In this document: positions 7,002-17,347 of the stretch, piece after piece | Layout of the letters: each line of letters starts with the position of its first letter | How positions within the stretch are numbered: the stretch's first letter is position 1 | From: Streptomyces werraensis | GTDB taxonomy: Bacteria > Actinomycetota > Actinomycetes > Streptomycetales > Streptomycetaceae | DNA length: 37,984 bases | NCBI GenBank assembly: GCA_014656175.1 | Contig: BNBX01000021.1 | Span: forward strand, 1 to 37,984 | Direction of reading: 5' to 3' | Notes under the pieces: model-generated | The model's database searches: none | The model's input: only the letters and a program-made list of their open reading frames with translations | What the model was told of the DNA's origin: nothing | Translations under genes and position numbers: made by a program

Positions 7002-7534
7002 CCGCGATGGAACCGCCGACCGACACGGGGGCGCCGGCGCACGCACGGCAGGGCCTGCTGCGCCGGCTGGTGCGCCCCCGGCGCTCCGGCCCGGCCGGCG
7101 GCCACCGGGCCGCCGAACCCGTGGACCGGCTGCGCCTGGAACACGAACTGGCGGTCAGCCGCCTGCGGCTGGCGCGCTGGCAGCAGCACGCCGACGCCTA
7201 CGAACGCCGGCTGGGCGACGCCGAGCGGGAACGGGCGCATCTGCTGTCCTGGCTCGCGGCGCTGCACCCCGCCAGCGCGGTGCTCACCCCGCTGACCGGA
7301 CCGGAGCACGAGGGGACGCATCGGCTGTGCCTGATCGCCGGCGGCTGGCACCTGTCCTGGCACATACCGCCCGCCGACCTCGCGTTGTTCGCGCACGTGC
7401 CGTTCCGCACGGAGTCCGCCGACGCGCATCCCGTGCCGGACGCCGTGGACCAGGGCGCGCTGATCCGCCGTCATGTGCGGCTGCTGACGATGGAGGGAGC
7501 GGTGCAGGCGGGCCTCGCCGGACAGACCCCCTGA
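6998..7534 (+). CDS. Unknown protein with coiled coil, third gene of the sigma-factor operon (178 aa)
   Basis: The ATG at 6998 overlaps the previous stop (ATGA). The N-terminal 45 residues are basic and Pro/Gly-rich, followed by a likely coiled coil (about 45-85, LRLEHELAVSRLRLARWQQH onwards). The C-terminal part (about 90-170) has a hydrophobic core pattern with several tryptophans (LIAGGWHLSWHIPP). No membrane segment or known motif is evident. Its position, coupled to the sigma factor and the 298-aa protein, suggests a shared process. A strong hairpin at 7601-7628 ends the operon. Confidence 0.7.
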   Translation: MTAMEPPTDTGAPAHARQGLLRRLVRPRRSGPAGGHRAAEPVDRLRLEHELAVSRLRLARWQQHADAYERRLGDAERERAHLLSWLAALHPASAVLTPLTGPEHEGTHRLCLIAGGWHLSWHIPPADLALFAHVPFRTESADAHPVPDAVDQGALIRRHVRLLTMEGAVQAGLAGQTP

Positions 7535-7600
7535 CCCCGGTACGGCACGGCCGCGAGACTCCGGCCGGCAAGCTCGGGAGGCACGCCGACCGGACCCCGA

Positions 7601-7628
7601 GCGCCCCCCTGCCCGTGCAGGGGGGCGC
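7601..7628 (+). terminator. Hairpin terminator of the sigma-factor operon
   Basis: Perfect 11-bp stem GCGCCCCCCTG (7601-7611) and CAGGGGGGCGC (7618-7628) with a 6-base loop, 67 bases after the last stop codon. Confidence 0.75.
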
Positions 7629-7671
7629 ACCCCCGCCGCCGAGCGCCGGCCGCGGGCCGTGGTGGGTCGAT

Positions 7672-8020
7672 CGCGCAGTTCCCCGCGCCCCTGACGGGGC
7701 GTTCCCACCTACCGCCGTTGCGGGCAGTCGTGCCGCTTGGGGCGGCACGGGTGGGCGCAGCGGCACCCCCGGGGCGCGGCACTTTGGTCATGGTGCTCAG
7801 TCCGGTCGGCCGCGGGCAGTGGAGGGCTGGGCGCGCAGTTCCCCGCGCCCCTGACGGGGCGTTCCCACCTACCGCCGTTGCGGGCAGTCGTGCCGCGTGG
7901 GGCGGCACGGGTGGGCGCAGCGGCACCCCCGGGGCCCGGTACTTTCGTCATGGTGCTCAGTCCGGTCGGCCGCGGGCAGTGAAGAACTGGGCGCGCAGTT
8001 GCCCACGCCCCTGGAGGGGC
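7672..8020. repeat. 160-bp tandem repeat, two full copies and the start of a third
   Basis: Unit 1 is 7672-7831, unit 2 is 7832-7991, and a partial third copy runs to about 8020. The period is exactly 160 bases; the two full units differ at only a few positions (for example GCTTGG/GCGTGG and CACTTTGG/TACTTTCG). Each unit contains the motif CGCGCAGTTCCCCGCGCCCC, which I recall as a frequent Streptomyces intergenic word. Each also has a hairpin (GTGCCGC and GCGGCAC around 5 bases). The array separates the convergent sigma operon and the APH-like gene and codes for nothing convincing. Confidence 0.9.
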
Positions 8021-8035
8021 GCGGCCGCGTCGCGT

Positions 8036-8941
8036 CTACAGCCAGCTTGCGAACTCCAGCAGGAGTTCCGCGTCCCGCTCGCGCCCCACTCGACGCGCGC
8101 GGACGCCCGATTCGACCGCTCGGAACAGCGTCCAGCCCCGCAGCCTCTCGCGGTCGACCTCCAGCGACTCCGCGAGGCGCCGCACGCGGCGGCGGGTCGT
8201 CGTCGCGCCCGAGGGCTGGGCGATCAGGTCCTCCACACGGTCGCGGACCAGCCGCGCCAGATCGAAGGCGTGCTCGCCGACCACCGGGTCGGGACCCACC
8301 GCCAGCCATGGCATCCGGTCCCCGGAGAGCACCTTGCTCTGCCGGAACGTGCCGTGCAGCAGCCGGTGTTCGGGCGGCGAGTCCAGCAGTTCCTCGCGGG
8401 CCGCCAGCGCCGCGTCCACCAGCGGGGCCACCTCCGGAGCCGCGCCCGCCCCGGCGCGCATCGCCTTGGCCTGCCGCCCGGTGCGCTCGGCCACGGTCTC
8501 GAAGACGTGGCCCTCCGGCGGGTCCACCCACAGCCTGCGCAGGGTGCCCGCCGCCTCCAGCAGCGCCTTCGCCTCCGGGAGCGTCCGCACGGAGACGTCC
8601 GGGTGCAGCCGTTCGAGCAGCAGCACCCCCTCGGTGCCCTCGGACACCGGCTCCAGCAACTGCACCGCCCCCCGGCCGCCCCAGTGGGCCAGCGCCACGC
8701 GCTCGCTCTCCGGACGCGCACGGGGCGGCGCCAGCTTCAGCACGGCGGGCGTGCCGCCGGCCGTGCGGACGAGCACCACCAGGCTGCTGCGTCCGCCCGG
8801 CAGCTGCACCCGCTCCACCGTCAACTCGCGCCGGTCCACGGCCTCACGCGCCAGCTCGGGCAGCCTCTCCAGCCAGTCGTCACCCTCGGGCGCCGTCTCA
8901 CCGAGCGCCCTCACCAGACGCCGCGGCGGTTCGAATGCCAT
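8036..8941 (-). CDS. Aminoglycoside phosphotransferase-like protein with degenerate catalytic site
   Basis: 301 residues from the ATG at 8941; a GTG at 8968 is an alternative start, with AGGAAGGA between the two. Fold and spacing match the APH(6)/hydroxyurea-kinase family: ATP-lysine segment AVLKL (K69), helix with SERVALAHW (E80), VLLLERL hinge-like strand (107-112), catalytic-loop region LLHGTFRQSKVL (194-205) and WLAVGPDPVVGEHAFDLARL (212-231). In active members the loop reads HGDxxxxN and the next strand carries IDP. Here the catalytic Asp is Thr198, the Asn is Lys203 and the metal-binding Asp is Gly216. It is therefore probably not an active kinase. The gene is last in a minus-strand run, 51 bases after the DUF4439 gene. 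Confidence 0.78.
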   Translation of the reverse strand: MAFEPPRRLVRALGETAPEGDDWLERLPELAREAVDRRELTVERVQLPGGRSSLVVLVRTAGGTPAVLKLAPPRARPESERVALAHWGGRGAVQLLEPVSEGTEGVLLLERLHPDVSVRTLPEAKALLEAAGTLRRLWVDPPEGHVFETVAERTGRQAKAMRAGAGAAPEVAPLVDAALAAREELLDSPPEHRLLHGTFRQSKVLSGDRMPWLAVGPDPVVGEHAFDLARLVRDRVEDLIAQPSGATTTRRRVRRLAESLEVDRERLRGWTLFRAVESGVRARRVGRERDAELLLEFASWL

Positions 8942-8992
8942 GCGCGAGTCGTTCCTTCCTGCTGTCACACGGTGCCGGAGCCCCCCGTCATG

Positions 8993-9457
8993 TCACGGCG
9001 CCGGCGCCGGGCCGCCCGCAGCCGTTCCGCTCCGCTCGGCGAGCCCAGGGAAGGCTACGCTCTCCCCGCTCCAGCGCACCGACCGCACCGCCGCCTCACG
9101 CATCGCCTCGGCCGCCGACCTGCGCCGTTCGCCGCCGCTCGACCGCACCAGGTCGGCGTAGACACCCGCCACACGCATCTCCAGCTCCGCCGCCAGCCGC
9201 ACCGCCGCGGCCGCGTCCGGCACCGGGAACGGCAGCGCGTACCCGGCCGCCGCGGCCACCGGCGTACCCCCTACGTCCTTCACGTCCCGCATCAGCGCGT
9301 CCCTGCGCGCCCGATGCGCGTCGTACGCCGTGCGCGCCTCCGTGCGCCGCTGCTCACCGATCCGTCCGCCGACGACGCCGTAGCCGTACACCGCCGCGTG
9401 CTCAGCGGCGAGCGCTGCCTGCAGCGCCCGCCGCTCCTCGTCCTGCGCGTCACTCAC
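8993..9457 (-). CDS. Ferritin-like DUF4439 domain protein
   Basis: 154 residues from a GTG at 9457 that overlaps the upstream lipoprotein stop codon (GTGA), so the two are translationally coupled. The sequence is a four-helix ferritin-like fold of the DUF4439 type: ALQAALAAEHAAVYGYGVVG in helix 1 (with EH), RTAYDAHRARRDAL in helix 2, then ELEMRVAGVYADLV and a C-terminal helix. The family is common in actinomycetes, without an established reaction. Helix 1 has a Glu-His pair, but a complete di-iron site cannot be claimed. There is no signal peptide; a cytosolic location is likely despite the coupled lipoprotein gene. Confidence 0.82.
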   Translation of the reverse strand: MSDAQDEERRALQAALAAEHAAVYGYGVVGGRIGEQRRTEARTAYDAHRARRDALMRDVKDVGGTPVAAAAGYALPFPVPDAAAAVRLAAELEMRVAGVYADLVRSSGGERRRSAAEAMREAAVRSVRWSGESVAFPGLAERSGTAAGGPAPAP

Positions 9458-10053
9458 CGTCGGGCCTCCGTCAGCAGGTACACGTGCGCGGCGCCGGACG
9501 CGGACACCGACGCCAGCAGCCGGGCCAGCTCGGCCGGCGCGGTCAGCAGTTCCTCGGCCCGCCGGTCGGCGATCTCCCGCTCGGCGGCGGCCAGTTGGGC
9601 GAGCGCGTCCTTCTGGTTCGCGGGCACCGCGGGCGAGGCGGAGGCCGACGGGACCGACGAGGGCGCGGCCGCCGCGGTCGCCCCGGCCGAAGGAGCCGAA
9701 GAAGCCGAAGAGGCGGACGAGGCGGAGACCGACGGTGTCGGCGACGCCGAGCCGTCCCCGCCCGCCTCGAACGCCTCCGCGTGCCGCACCACGTCCGCCC
9801 GCAGCGGACGCAGACGGTCCGCCAGCTTCGGATGCGCGGCGGCGACCGCGTCGTACCGCTCGGCCAGCGCCCGGCTGTCCCGGGCCGCGCGCGCCCGGGT
9901 CCGCTCGGCGGCCGAGGGCCGAGCGGCCGTGGGGCCGCCCGGGCCGTCGGACCCGGCGGAACAGCCCGCCACCAGCAGGGCCGCCGGGGCGGCGGCGAGC
10001 AGACTCCTTCTGCGCGGCCCCGAACGGGCGCGCGGAGACAGGGGGAACGACAC
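9454..10053 (-). CDS. Lipoprotein with possible Tat-type signal
   Basis: 199 residues from a GTG at 10053 with GAGGA 8 bases upstream; a longer start at 10122 has no such site. The N-terminus holds PRRRSLLAAAPAALLVAGCS: a twin-arginine-like RRRSLL followed by a hydrophobic core and an LVAGC lipobox, predicting a lipid-anchored extracytoplasmic protein, possibly Tat-exported. The mature part has an alpha-helical segment (about 45-95), an Ala/Ser/Pro-rich low-complexity linker (about 97-145) and a C-terminal helical segment. I do not recognise a family. It is coupled by a 4-bp overlap to the DUF4439 gene, so they probably act together. It is divergent from rimP. Confidence 0.75.
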   Translation of the reverse strand: MSFPLSPRARSGPRRRSLLAAAPAALLVAGCSAGSDGPGGPTAARPSAAERTRARAARDSRALAERYDAVAAAHPKLADRLRPLRADVVRHAEAFEAGGDGSASPTPSVSASSASSASSAPSAGATAAAAPSSVPSASASPAVPANQKDALAQLAAAEREIADRRAEELLTAPAELARLLASVSASGAAHVYLLTEARR

Positions 10054-10170
10054 GGCAGACGTCCTCGGGGGGCTCGTGACGAACGGGGCTGGAACAGGGA
10101 TTCGGGCGGGGCCCGCGATCACGGTACCCGCAGGTCCGCCCGGCGCCCCTCAGCGGCACCCTCGCCGACC

Positions 10171-10196
10171 GGGTGGACGGCAAGGGTGGACGGCAA
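10171..10196. repeat. 13-bp perfect tandem duplication upstream of rimP
   Basis: GGGTGGACGGCAA occurs twice head to tail (10171-10183 and 10184-10196). The array ends 17 bases before the candidate -10 box at 10214, so it occupies the -35 region of the rimP-nusA-infB operon. Confidence 0.9.
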
Positions 10197-10213
10197 CACC
10201 CCTTGCGACCGGA

Positions 10214-10219
10214 TACCCT
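10214..10219 (+). promoter_or_regulatory. Candidate -10 box for the rimP operon
   Basis: TACCCT (TANNNT), 56 bases before the rimP ATG. No consensus -35 is seen; a 13-bp tandem repeat lies at that position instead. Confidence 0.35.
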
Positions 10220-10275
10220 TTGTGCAGACACGCGCACCGTCCCACAACAGCACACGCGGCCGAGGAGTCACCCGG

Positions 10276-10794
10276 ATGAGCACCACCCAGAGCGAGAGGC
10301 TTCGAGAACTTCTGGAGCCGCTCGTCAGCTCCCAGGGCCTGGATCTCGAGGAGATCGCCGTGGACACGGTCGGCCGCAAGCGTGTGCTGCGCGTCGTCGT
10401 CGACTCCGACACCGGGGCCGACCTCGACCGGATCGCCGATGTGAGCCGCGCGCTCTCGGCGAAGCTCGACGAGACCGACGCGATGGGGGACGCGGAGTAC
10501 ACCCTCGAGGTCGGCACCCCCGGCGCGGAGCGCCCGCTGACCGAGCAGCGTCACTACGTGCGCGCCACCGGCCGCCTGGCGCGGTTCCAGCTCGCCGAGG
10601 GCGGCGAGCTGGTCGCCCGCATCCTCGCGGCCGACGACGAGGGCGTCGACCTCGAGGTGCCCGGCGTCAAGGGCCGCAAGGCCACCGCGCGACGACTCGC
10701 CTTCGACGACATCGCCAGGGCGCGCGTCCAGGTCGAGTTCAACCGCAAGGACGACGCGTCCGACAAGAACAACAAGAAGGAAGAGGAGGCGTAG
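10276..10794 (+). CDS. rimP: Ribosome maturation factor RimP
   Basis: 172 residues, ATG with GAGGAG (10262-10267) 8 bases upstream. RimP binds the 30S subunit and assists assembly of its head. The typical N-terminal domain is visible (LEPLVSSQGLDLEEIAVDTV, RVLRVVVDSDTGADLDRIADVSR), as is the GTPGAERPLTEQRHYVRATGR segment leading into the C-terminal SH3-like domain. The tail is lysine/glutamate-rich. It is the first gene of the rimP-nusA-ylxR-infB cluster, an order conserved across bacteria, and ends 2 bases before the nusA start. Confidence 0.95.
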   Translation: MSTTQSERLRELLEPLVSSQGLDLEEIAVDTVGRKRVLRVVVDSDTGADLDRIADVSRALSAKLDETDAMGDAEYTLEVGTPGAERPLTEQRHYVRATGRLARFQLAEGGELVARILAADDEGVDLEVPGVKGRKATARRLAFDDIARARVQVEFNRKDDASDKNNKKEEEA

Positions 10795-10796
10795 CC

Positions 10797-11783
10797 GTGG
10801 ACATCGACATGAGCGCCCTGCGGGGCTTGGTACGGGAGAAGGAGATCTCCTTCGACCTGCTGGTCGAGGCGATCGAGTCGGCCCTCCTCATCGCCTATCA
10901 CCGCACCGAGGGAAGCCGCCGGCACGCGCGCGTGGAGCTCAACCGGGAGACCGGACATGTGACCGTGTGGGCGAAGGAGGACGCCGAGGACCTCGAGGAG
11001 GGCCAGGAGCCCCGCGAGTTCGACGACACCCCGTCCGGTTTCGGCCGTATCGCCGCCACCACGGCCAAGCAGGTCATCCTGCAGCGCCTGCGCGACGCCG
11101 AGGACGACGCGACGCTCGGCGAGTACGCCGGCCGCGAGGGCGACATCGTCACCGGCGTGGTCCAGCAGGGCCGCGACCCGAAGAACGTGCTGGTGGACAT
11201 CGGCAAGCTGGAGGCGATCCTGCCGGTGCAGGAGCAGGTCCCCGGCGAGACCTACCCGCACGGCACGCGCCTGCGGTCGTACGTCGTCCGGGTCGCCAAG
11301 GGAGTGCGCGGTCCGTCCGTCACCCTTTCGCGTACGCATCCCCATCTGGTGAAGAAGCTGTTCGCCCTCGAGGTGCCGGAGATCGCCGACGGCTCCGTGG
11401 AGATCGCGGCGATCGCCCGTGAGGCGGGTCACCGCACCAAGATCGCCGTGCGCTCCACCCGCTCCGGGCTCAACGCCAAGGGCGCCTGCATCGGCCCCAT
11501 GGGCGGCCGTGTGCGCAACGTCATGGCGGAGCTGAACGGCGAGAAGATCGACATCGTCGACTGGTCCGACGACCCGGCCGACATGGTGGCGAACGCCCTG
11601 TCCCCGGCCCGCGTCTCCAAGGTGGAGATCGTCGACCTGGCGGCCCGGTCCGCCCGGGTCACCGTGCCGGACTACCAGCTGTCGCTCGCCATCGGCAAGG
11701 AGGGGCAGAACGCCCGTCTGGCCGCCCGGCTCACCGGCTGGAGGATCGACATCCGGCCGGACACGGAGCAGGCCGGGGAATAG
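10797..11783 (+). CDS. nusA: Transcription termination/antitermination factor NusA
   Basis: 328 residues from a GTG at 10797 with a GAGGAG-type site inside the end of rimP. Domains in order: N-terminal RNA polymerase-binding domain (about 1-110), S1 domain (about 115-185, GREGDIVTGVVQQGRDPKNVLVDIG), KH1 (about 190-255) and KH2 (about 265-328, ending in SLAIGKEGQNARLAARLTGW). The short form without C-terminal acidic repeats is normal for Gram-positive bacteria. NusA modulates pausing and termination and takes part in rRNA antitermination complexes, relevant to the rrn leader at the right end of this window. Confidence 0.97.
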   Translation: MDIDMSALRGLVREKEISFDLLVEAIESALLIAYHRTEGSRRHARVELNRETGHVTVWAKEDAEDLEEGQEPREFDDTPSGFGRIAATTAKQVILQRLRDAEDDATLGEYAGREGDIVTGVVQQGRDPKNVLVDIGKLEAILPVQEQVPGETYPHGTRLRSYVVRVAKGVRGPSVTLSRTHPHLVKKLFALEVPEIADGSVEIAAIAREAGHRTKIAVRSTRSGLNAKGACIGPMGGRVRNVMAELNGEKIDIVDWSDDPADMVANALSPARVSKVEIVDLAARSARVTVPDYQLSLAIGKEGQNARLAARLTGWRIDIRPDTEQAGE

Positions 11784-11873
11784 ATCCAAGCCGCGATTGG
11801 CTGAGATCACGACAGCTTTGCTCGTGGCGGTGTTCGATTCTTGCCCCGGAGGGGTGAGGTCGGTCCGGGGAGG

Positions 11874-11879
11874 TAGACT
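11874..11879 (+). promoter_or_regulatory. Candidate -10 box immediately before ylxR
   Basis: TAGACT (TANNNT) ends 5 bases before the ylxR GTG. The only purine-rich sequence (GAGGA) directly abuts the start codon and is too close to act as a ribosome binding site. This leaves leaderless initiation as a possibility. Confidence 0.35.
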
Positions 11880-11884
11880 GAGGA

Positions 11885-12205
11885 GTGTCTGGCCGGACAC
11901 AGGCTGGCGTGTGCCCCGAACGCATGTGCGTGGGGTGCCGCGAGCGAGCGGTCAAGGGCGAGCTGCTGCGGATCGTGGCGATCGAGGACGCATGCGTCCC
12001 GGATCCACGCGGTACGCTGCCCGGCCGGGGTGCGTATGTGCATCCCGTACCGGCTTGTCTCGACCAGGCGGTGCGCCGCAGGGCGTTCCCGCGGGCGTTC
12101 CGCGTCCCGGGACCGCTCGACGTAAAGGCGTTGCGCCACTACGTCGAGCAGGCACAAGGTTGCCGAGAAGCGGCTGACACGTCAGCCGAACAGGCGACAC
12201 GGTAA
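11885..12205 (+). CDS. YlxR (DUF448) RNA-binding protein
   Basis: 106 residues. The frame has a stop at 11879-11881, so the GTG at 11885 (or a later GTG) must be the start. The YlxR signature is clear: PERMCVGCRERAVKGELLRI, then DPRGTLPGRGAYVHPVPACL and RRRAFPRAFR. Members are small basic nucleic acid-binding proteins found between nusA and infB in many bacteria; a precise role is not settled. The start lacks a normally spaced ribosome binding site. The gene follows nusA by 101 bases, unlike the tighter spacing of rimP and nusA. Confidence 0.92.
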   Translation: MSGRTQAGVCPERMCVGCRERAVKGELLRIVAIEDACVPDPRGTLPGRGAYVHPVPACLDQAVRRRAFPRAFRVPGPLDVKALRHYVEQAQGCREAADTSAEQATR

Positions 12206-12211
12206 GAACTC

Positions 12212-12235
12212 GCCGCACGGAAACCCCCGTGCGGC
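12212..12235 (+). promoter_or_regulatory. Hairpin in the ylxR-infB gap
   Basis: Perfect 9-bp stem GCCGCACGG (12212-12220) and CCGTGCGGC (12227-12235) with loop AAACCC, 6 bases after the ylxR stop. No T tract follows. It could be a partial terminator, a processing site or an mRNA stabiliser before infB. Confidence 0.55.
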
Positions 12236-12272
12236 CTGGTACCTCGCGAGTCGAAAGCAGGTCGAGATTGCG

Positions 12273-12315
12273 ATGAGCACTCGATGAGTACGCGATGAGT
12301 ACGCCCATGAACTAG
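12273..12315 (+). promoter_or_regulatory. Chain of three overlapping mini-ORFs in the infB leader
   Basis: Three ATGs spaced exactly 11 bases apart (12273, 12284, 12295) open mini-ORFs encoding MSTR, MSTR and MSTPMN. Each of the first two stop codons overlaps the next start as ATGA, and the last ends with TAG at 12313-12315, 38 bases before infB. Whether they are translated is unknown. See findings. Confidence 0.45.
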
Positions 12316-12353
12316 CGACGGTCCGGACGCAACCCGGACCTCAAAGGAGCGAA

Positions 12354-15410
<3,057 letters not shown>

Positions 15411-15428
15411 CCGCAGCAGCACGCGATC

Positions 15429-15468
15429 GGGGCCGGTCGGCGGAAGCGTATTTCCGTCGATCGGCCCC
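15429..15468 (+). terminator. Terminator-like hairpin after infB
   Basis: A 17-bp stem (15429-15445 with 15452-15468), 15 Watson-Crick pairs plus two G-U, 6-base loop, 18 bases after the infB stop. It probably separates infB from the DUF503-rbfA-truB genes, at least partly. Confidence 0.8.
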
Positions 15469-15587
15469 GGCCGTTGCGTGTACGGTTCCGGTACCGGCGC
15501 CGCTGCGGCGCCCTTCCCCGGGGTACCGGCTCCGTCCGGGCCGGGGAGGTCCCTGATCCCGAACCGGCGGGTCATCCGGATGCACAC

Positions 15588-15881
15588 ATGTATGTGGGGA
15601 CTCTGTCCTTCGACCTGCTCCTCGGCGACGTCCACTCGCTCAAGGAGAAGCGCTCCGTCGTCCGTCCGATCGTCGCCGAACTGCAGCGGAAGTACGCGGT
15701 CAGCGTGGCGGAGACCGGGAACCAGAACCTGCACCGCAGGGCCGAGATCGGCCTCGCGGTGGTCGCCGGGGAATGGGACCGCATCACCGACGTCCTCGAC
15801 CGCTGCGAGCGGCTGGTCGCCGGACGGCCCGAGGTGGAACTGCTCTCGGTTCGACGCAGGCTCCACAGCGACGAAGACTGA
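15588..15881 (+). CDS. DUF503 (YlxP-like) protein
   Basis: 97 residues from the ATG at 15588, where the family sequence begins (MYVGTLSFDLLLGDVHSLKEKRSVVRP). The rest fits the family: QRKYAVSVAETGNQNLHRRAEIGLAVV and VDRCERLVAGRP-like helix. The family is found between infB and rbfA in many Gram-positive bacteria; a ribosome- or RNA-related role is usually supposed from position, without a proven function. The ribosome binding site is weak, so the start could alternatively be upstream, but no other in-frame start has a better site. It is followed after 33 bases by rbfA. Confidence 0.9.
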   Translation: MYVGTLSFDLLLGDVHSLKEKRSVVRPIVAELQRKYAVSVAETGNQNLHRRAEIGLAVVAGEWDRITDVLDRCERLVAGRPEVELLSVRRRLHSDED

Positions 15882-15914
15882 AGCAAGACGTTAAGCACTT
15901 AAGGAGACGGACCA

Positions 15915-16364
15915 GTGGCCGACAACGCGCGTGCCAAGAGGCTGGCGGACCTCATCCGAGAGGTGGTGGCCCAGAAGCTGCAGCGCGGGATCAAGGACCC
16001 GCGGCTCGGCTCGCACGTCACCATCACGGACACCAGGGTCACCGGTGACCTCCGGGAGGCGACCGTCTTCTACACGGTGTACGGAGACGACGAGGAGCGG
16101 AAGGCGGCCGCGGCCGGCCTGGAGTCCGCCAAGGGCGTGCTGCGCTCCGAGGTGGGCCGTGCGGCGGGCGTGAAGTTCACCCCCACCCTGACCTTCGTCA
16201 TGGACGCCCTGCCGGACACCGCGCGCAACATCGAGGACCTCCTCGACAAGGCGCGCCAGTCCGACGCCAAGGTGCGCGAGGCGTCCGCGGGCGCCACGTA
16301 CGCCGGCGGAGCCGACCCGTACCGCAAGCCGGAAGACGACGAGACGGACGACACCGCCGAATGA
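15915..16364 (+). CDS. rbfA: 30S ribosome-binding factor RbfA
   Basis: 149 residues from a GTG with AAGGAG (15900-15905) about 9 bases upstream. RbfA binds the 30S subunit near helix 1 of 16S rRNA late in maturation. Family features: ARAKRLADLIREVVAQKLQRGIKDPRLG, VTITDTRVTGDLREATVFYTV and LRSEVGRAAGVKFTPTLTFV with the conserved KH-like core, then an acidic disordered tail (about 125-149). Its stop overlaps the truB start (ATGA at 16361-16364), indicating translational coupling. Confidence 0.96.
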   Translation: MADNARAKRLADLIREVVAQKLQRGIKDPRLGSHVTITDTRVTGDLREATVFYTVYGDDEERKAAAAGLESAKGVLRSEVGRAAGVKFTPTLTFVMDALPDTARNIEDLLDKARQSDAKVREASAGATYAGGADPYRKPEDDETDDTAE

Positions 16365-17269
16365 CCCAGAAGCAGACCCCGCCCGACGGCCTTGTCATCG
16401 TCGACAAGCCGTCGGGCTTCACTTCGCACGACGTGGTCGCCAAGATGCGCGGCATCGCCCGCACCCGCCGGGTCGGCCACGCCGGCACCCTCGACCCGAT
16501 GGCGACGGGCGTCCTCGTCCTCGGCGTCGAGCGCGCGACCAAGCTCCTCGGCCATCTGGCGCTGACCGAGAAGGAGTACCTCGGCACGGTCCGGCTCGGC
16601 CAGACCACCGTCACCGACGACGCCGAGGGGGAGATCACCGCCTCCGCGGACGCCTCACGGGTCACCCGCGAGGCCGTCGACGCGGGGATCGCCTCCCTGA
16701 CCGGCGACATCATGCAGGTGCCGTCCAAGGTCAGCGCCATCAAGATCAACGGGGTGCGCTCGTACAAGCGCGCCCGGGAGGGCGAGGACTTCGACATCCC
16801 CGCCCGCCCGGTCACGGTGTCCTCGTTCTCCGTGTACGACGTCCGCGAGGCTGTCGCCGAGGACGGCACACCGGTGCTGGACCTGGTCGTCTCGGTCGTC
16901 TGCTCCTCCGGCACCTACATCCGCGCCCTCGCCCGCGACCTGGGCGCCGGACTGGGCGTCGGCGGCCATCTGACCGCCCTGCGCCGGACCCGCGTCGGGC
17001 CGTACCGGCTGGACGCGGCGAAGACCCTGGACGAGCTCCAGGAGCAGCTGACGGTCATGCCGATCGCCGAGGCCGCGGCGGCCGCGTTCCCCCGCTGGGA
17101 CGTCGACGAACGCCGTGCCAAGCTGCTGACGAACGGCGTCCGCCTGGAGATGCCGGAGGAGTACGCCGGCCGGGGGCCGGTGGCGGTCTTCGGGCCGGAG
17201 GGGCGGTTCCTGGCGCTCGTGGAGGAGCAGCGGGGGAAGGCGAAGAGCGTGGCGGTCTTCGCCGCGTGA
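16361..17269 (+). CDS. truB: tRNA pseudouridine(55) synthase TruB
   Basis: 302 residues, start overlapping the rbfA stop. TruB isomerises U55 in the T loop of tRNAs. Signatures: GLVIVDKPSGFTSHDVV at the N-terminus, RVGHAGTLDPMATGVLVL containing the catalytic Asp (in GTLDP, about residue 46), KEYLGTVRLGQTTVTDDAEG, and CSSGTYIRALARDLG (about 183-197). The C-terminal part (about 235-302) is the small PUA-like extension seen in many TruB proteins. It ends the operon; an 18-bp perfect hairpin lies 30 bases downstream. Confidence 0.97.
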   Translation: MTQKQTPPDGLVIVDKPSGFTSHDVVAKMRGIARTRRVGHAGTLDPMATGVLVLGVERATKLLGHLALTEKEYLGTVRLGQTTVTDDAEGEITASADASRVTREAVDAGIASLTGDIMQVPSKVSAIKINGVRSYKRAREGEDFDIPARPVTVSSFSVYDVREAVAEDGTPVLDLVVSVVCSSGTYIRALARDLGAGLGVGGHLTALRRTRVGPYRLDAAKTLDELQEQLTVMPIAEAAAAAFPRWDVDERRAKLLTNGVRLEMPEEYAGRGPVAVFGPEGRFLALVEEQRGKAKSVAVFAA

Positions 17270-17299
17270 GGATTCCCGGGGCTCCGCACCGGACCCCGC

Positions 17300-17347
17300 T
17301 CCTCGGACGCCGGACGGGCTGTCGCCGGGCCGTCCGGCGTCCGAGGA
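17300..17347 (+). terminator. Very strong terminator hairpin after truB
   Basis: Perfect 18-bp inverted repeat (17300-17317 with 17330-17347), 12-base loop. It marks the end of the rimP-to-truB region. Confidence 0.85.

Noticed and set aside
7672..8020. Repeat array considered as CRISPR
   Set aside because: Units are 160 bp and contiguous, without unique spacers, and no cas genes are present.
7718..10279. 853-codon plus-strand open frame through the 160-bp repeats and three minus-strand genes
   Set aside because: The opposite strand has three genes with coherent family features and ribosome binding sites; this frame has none.
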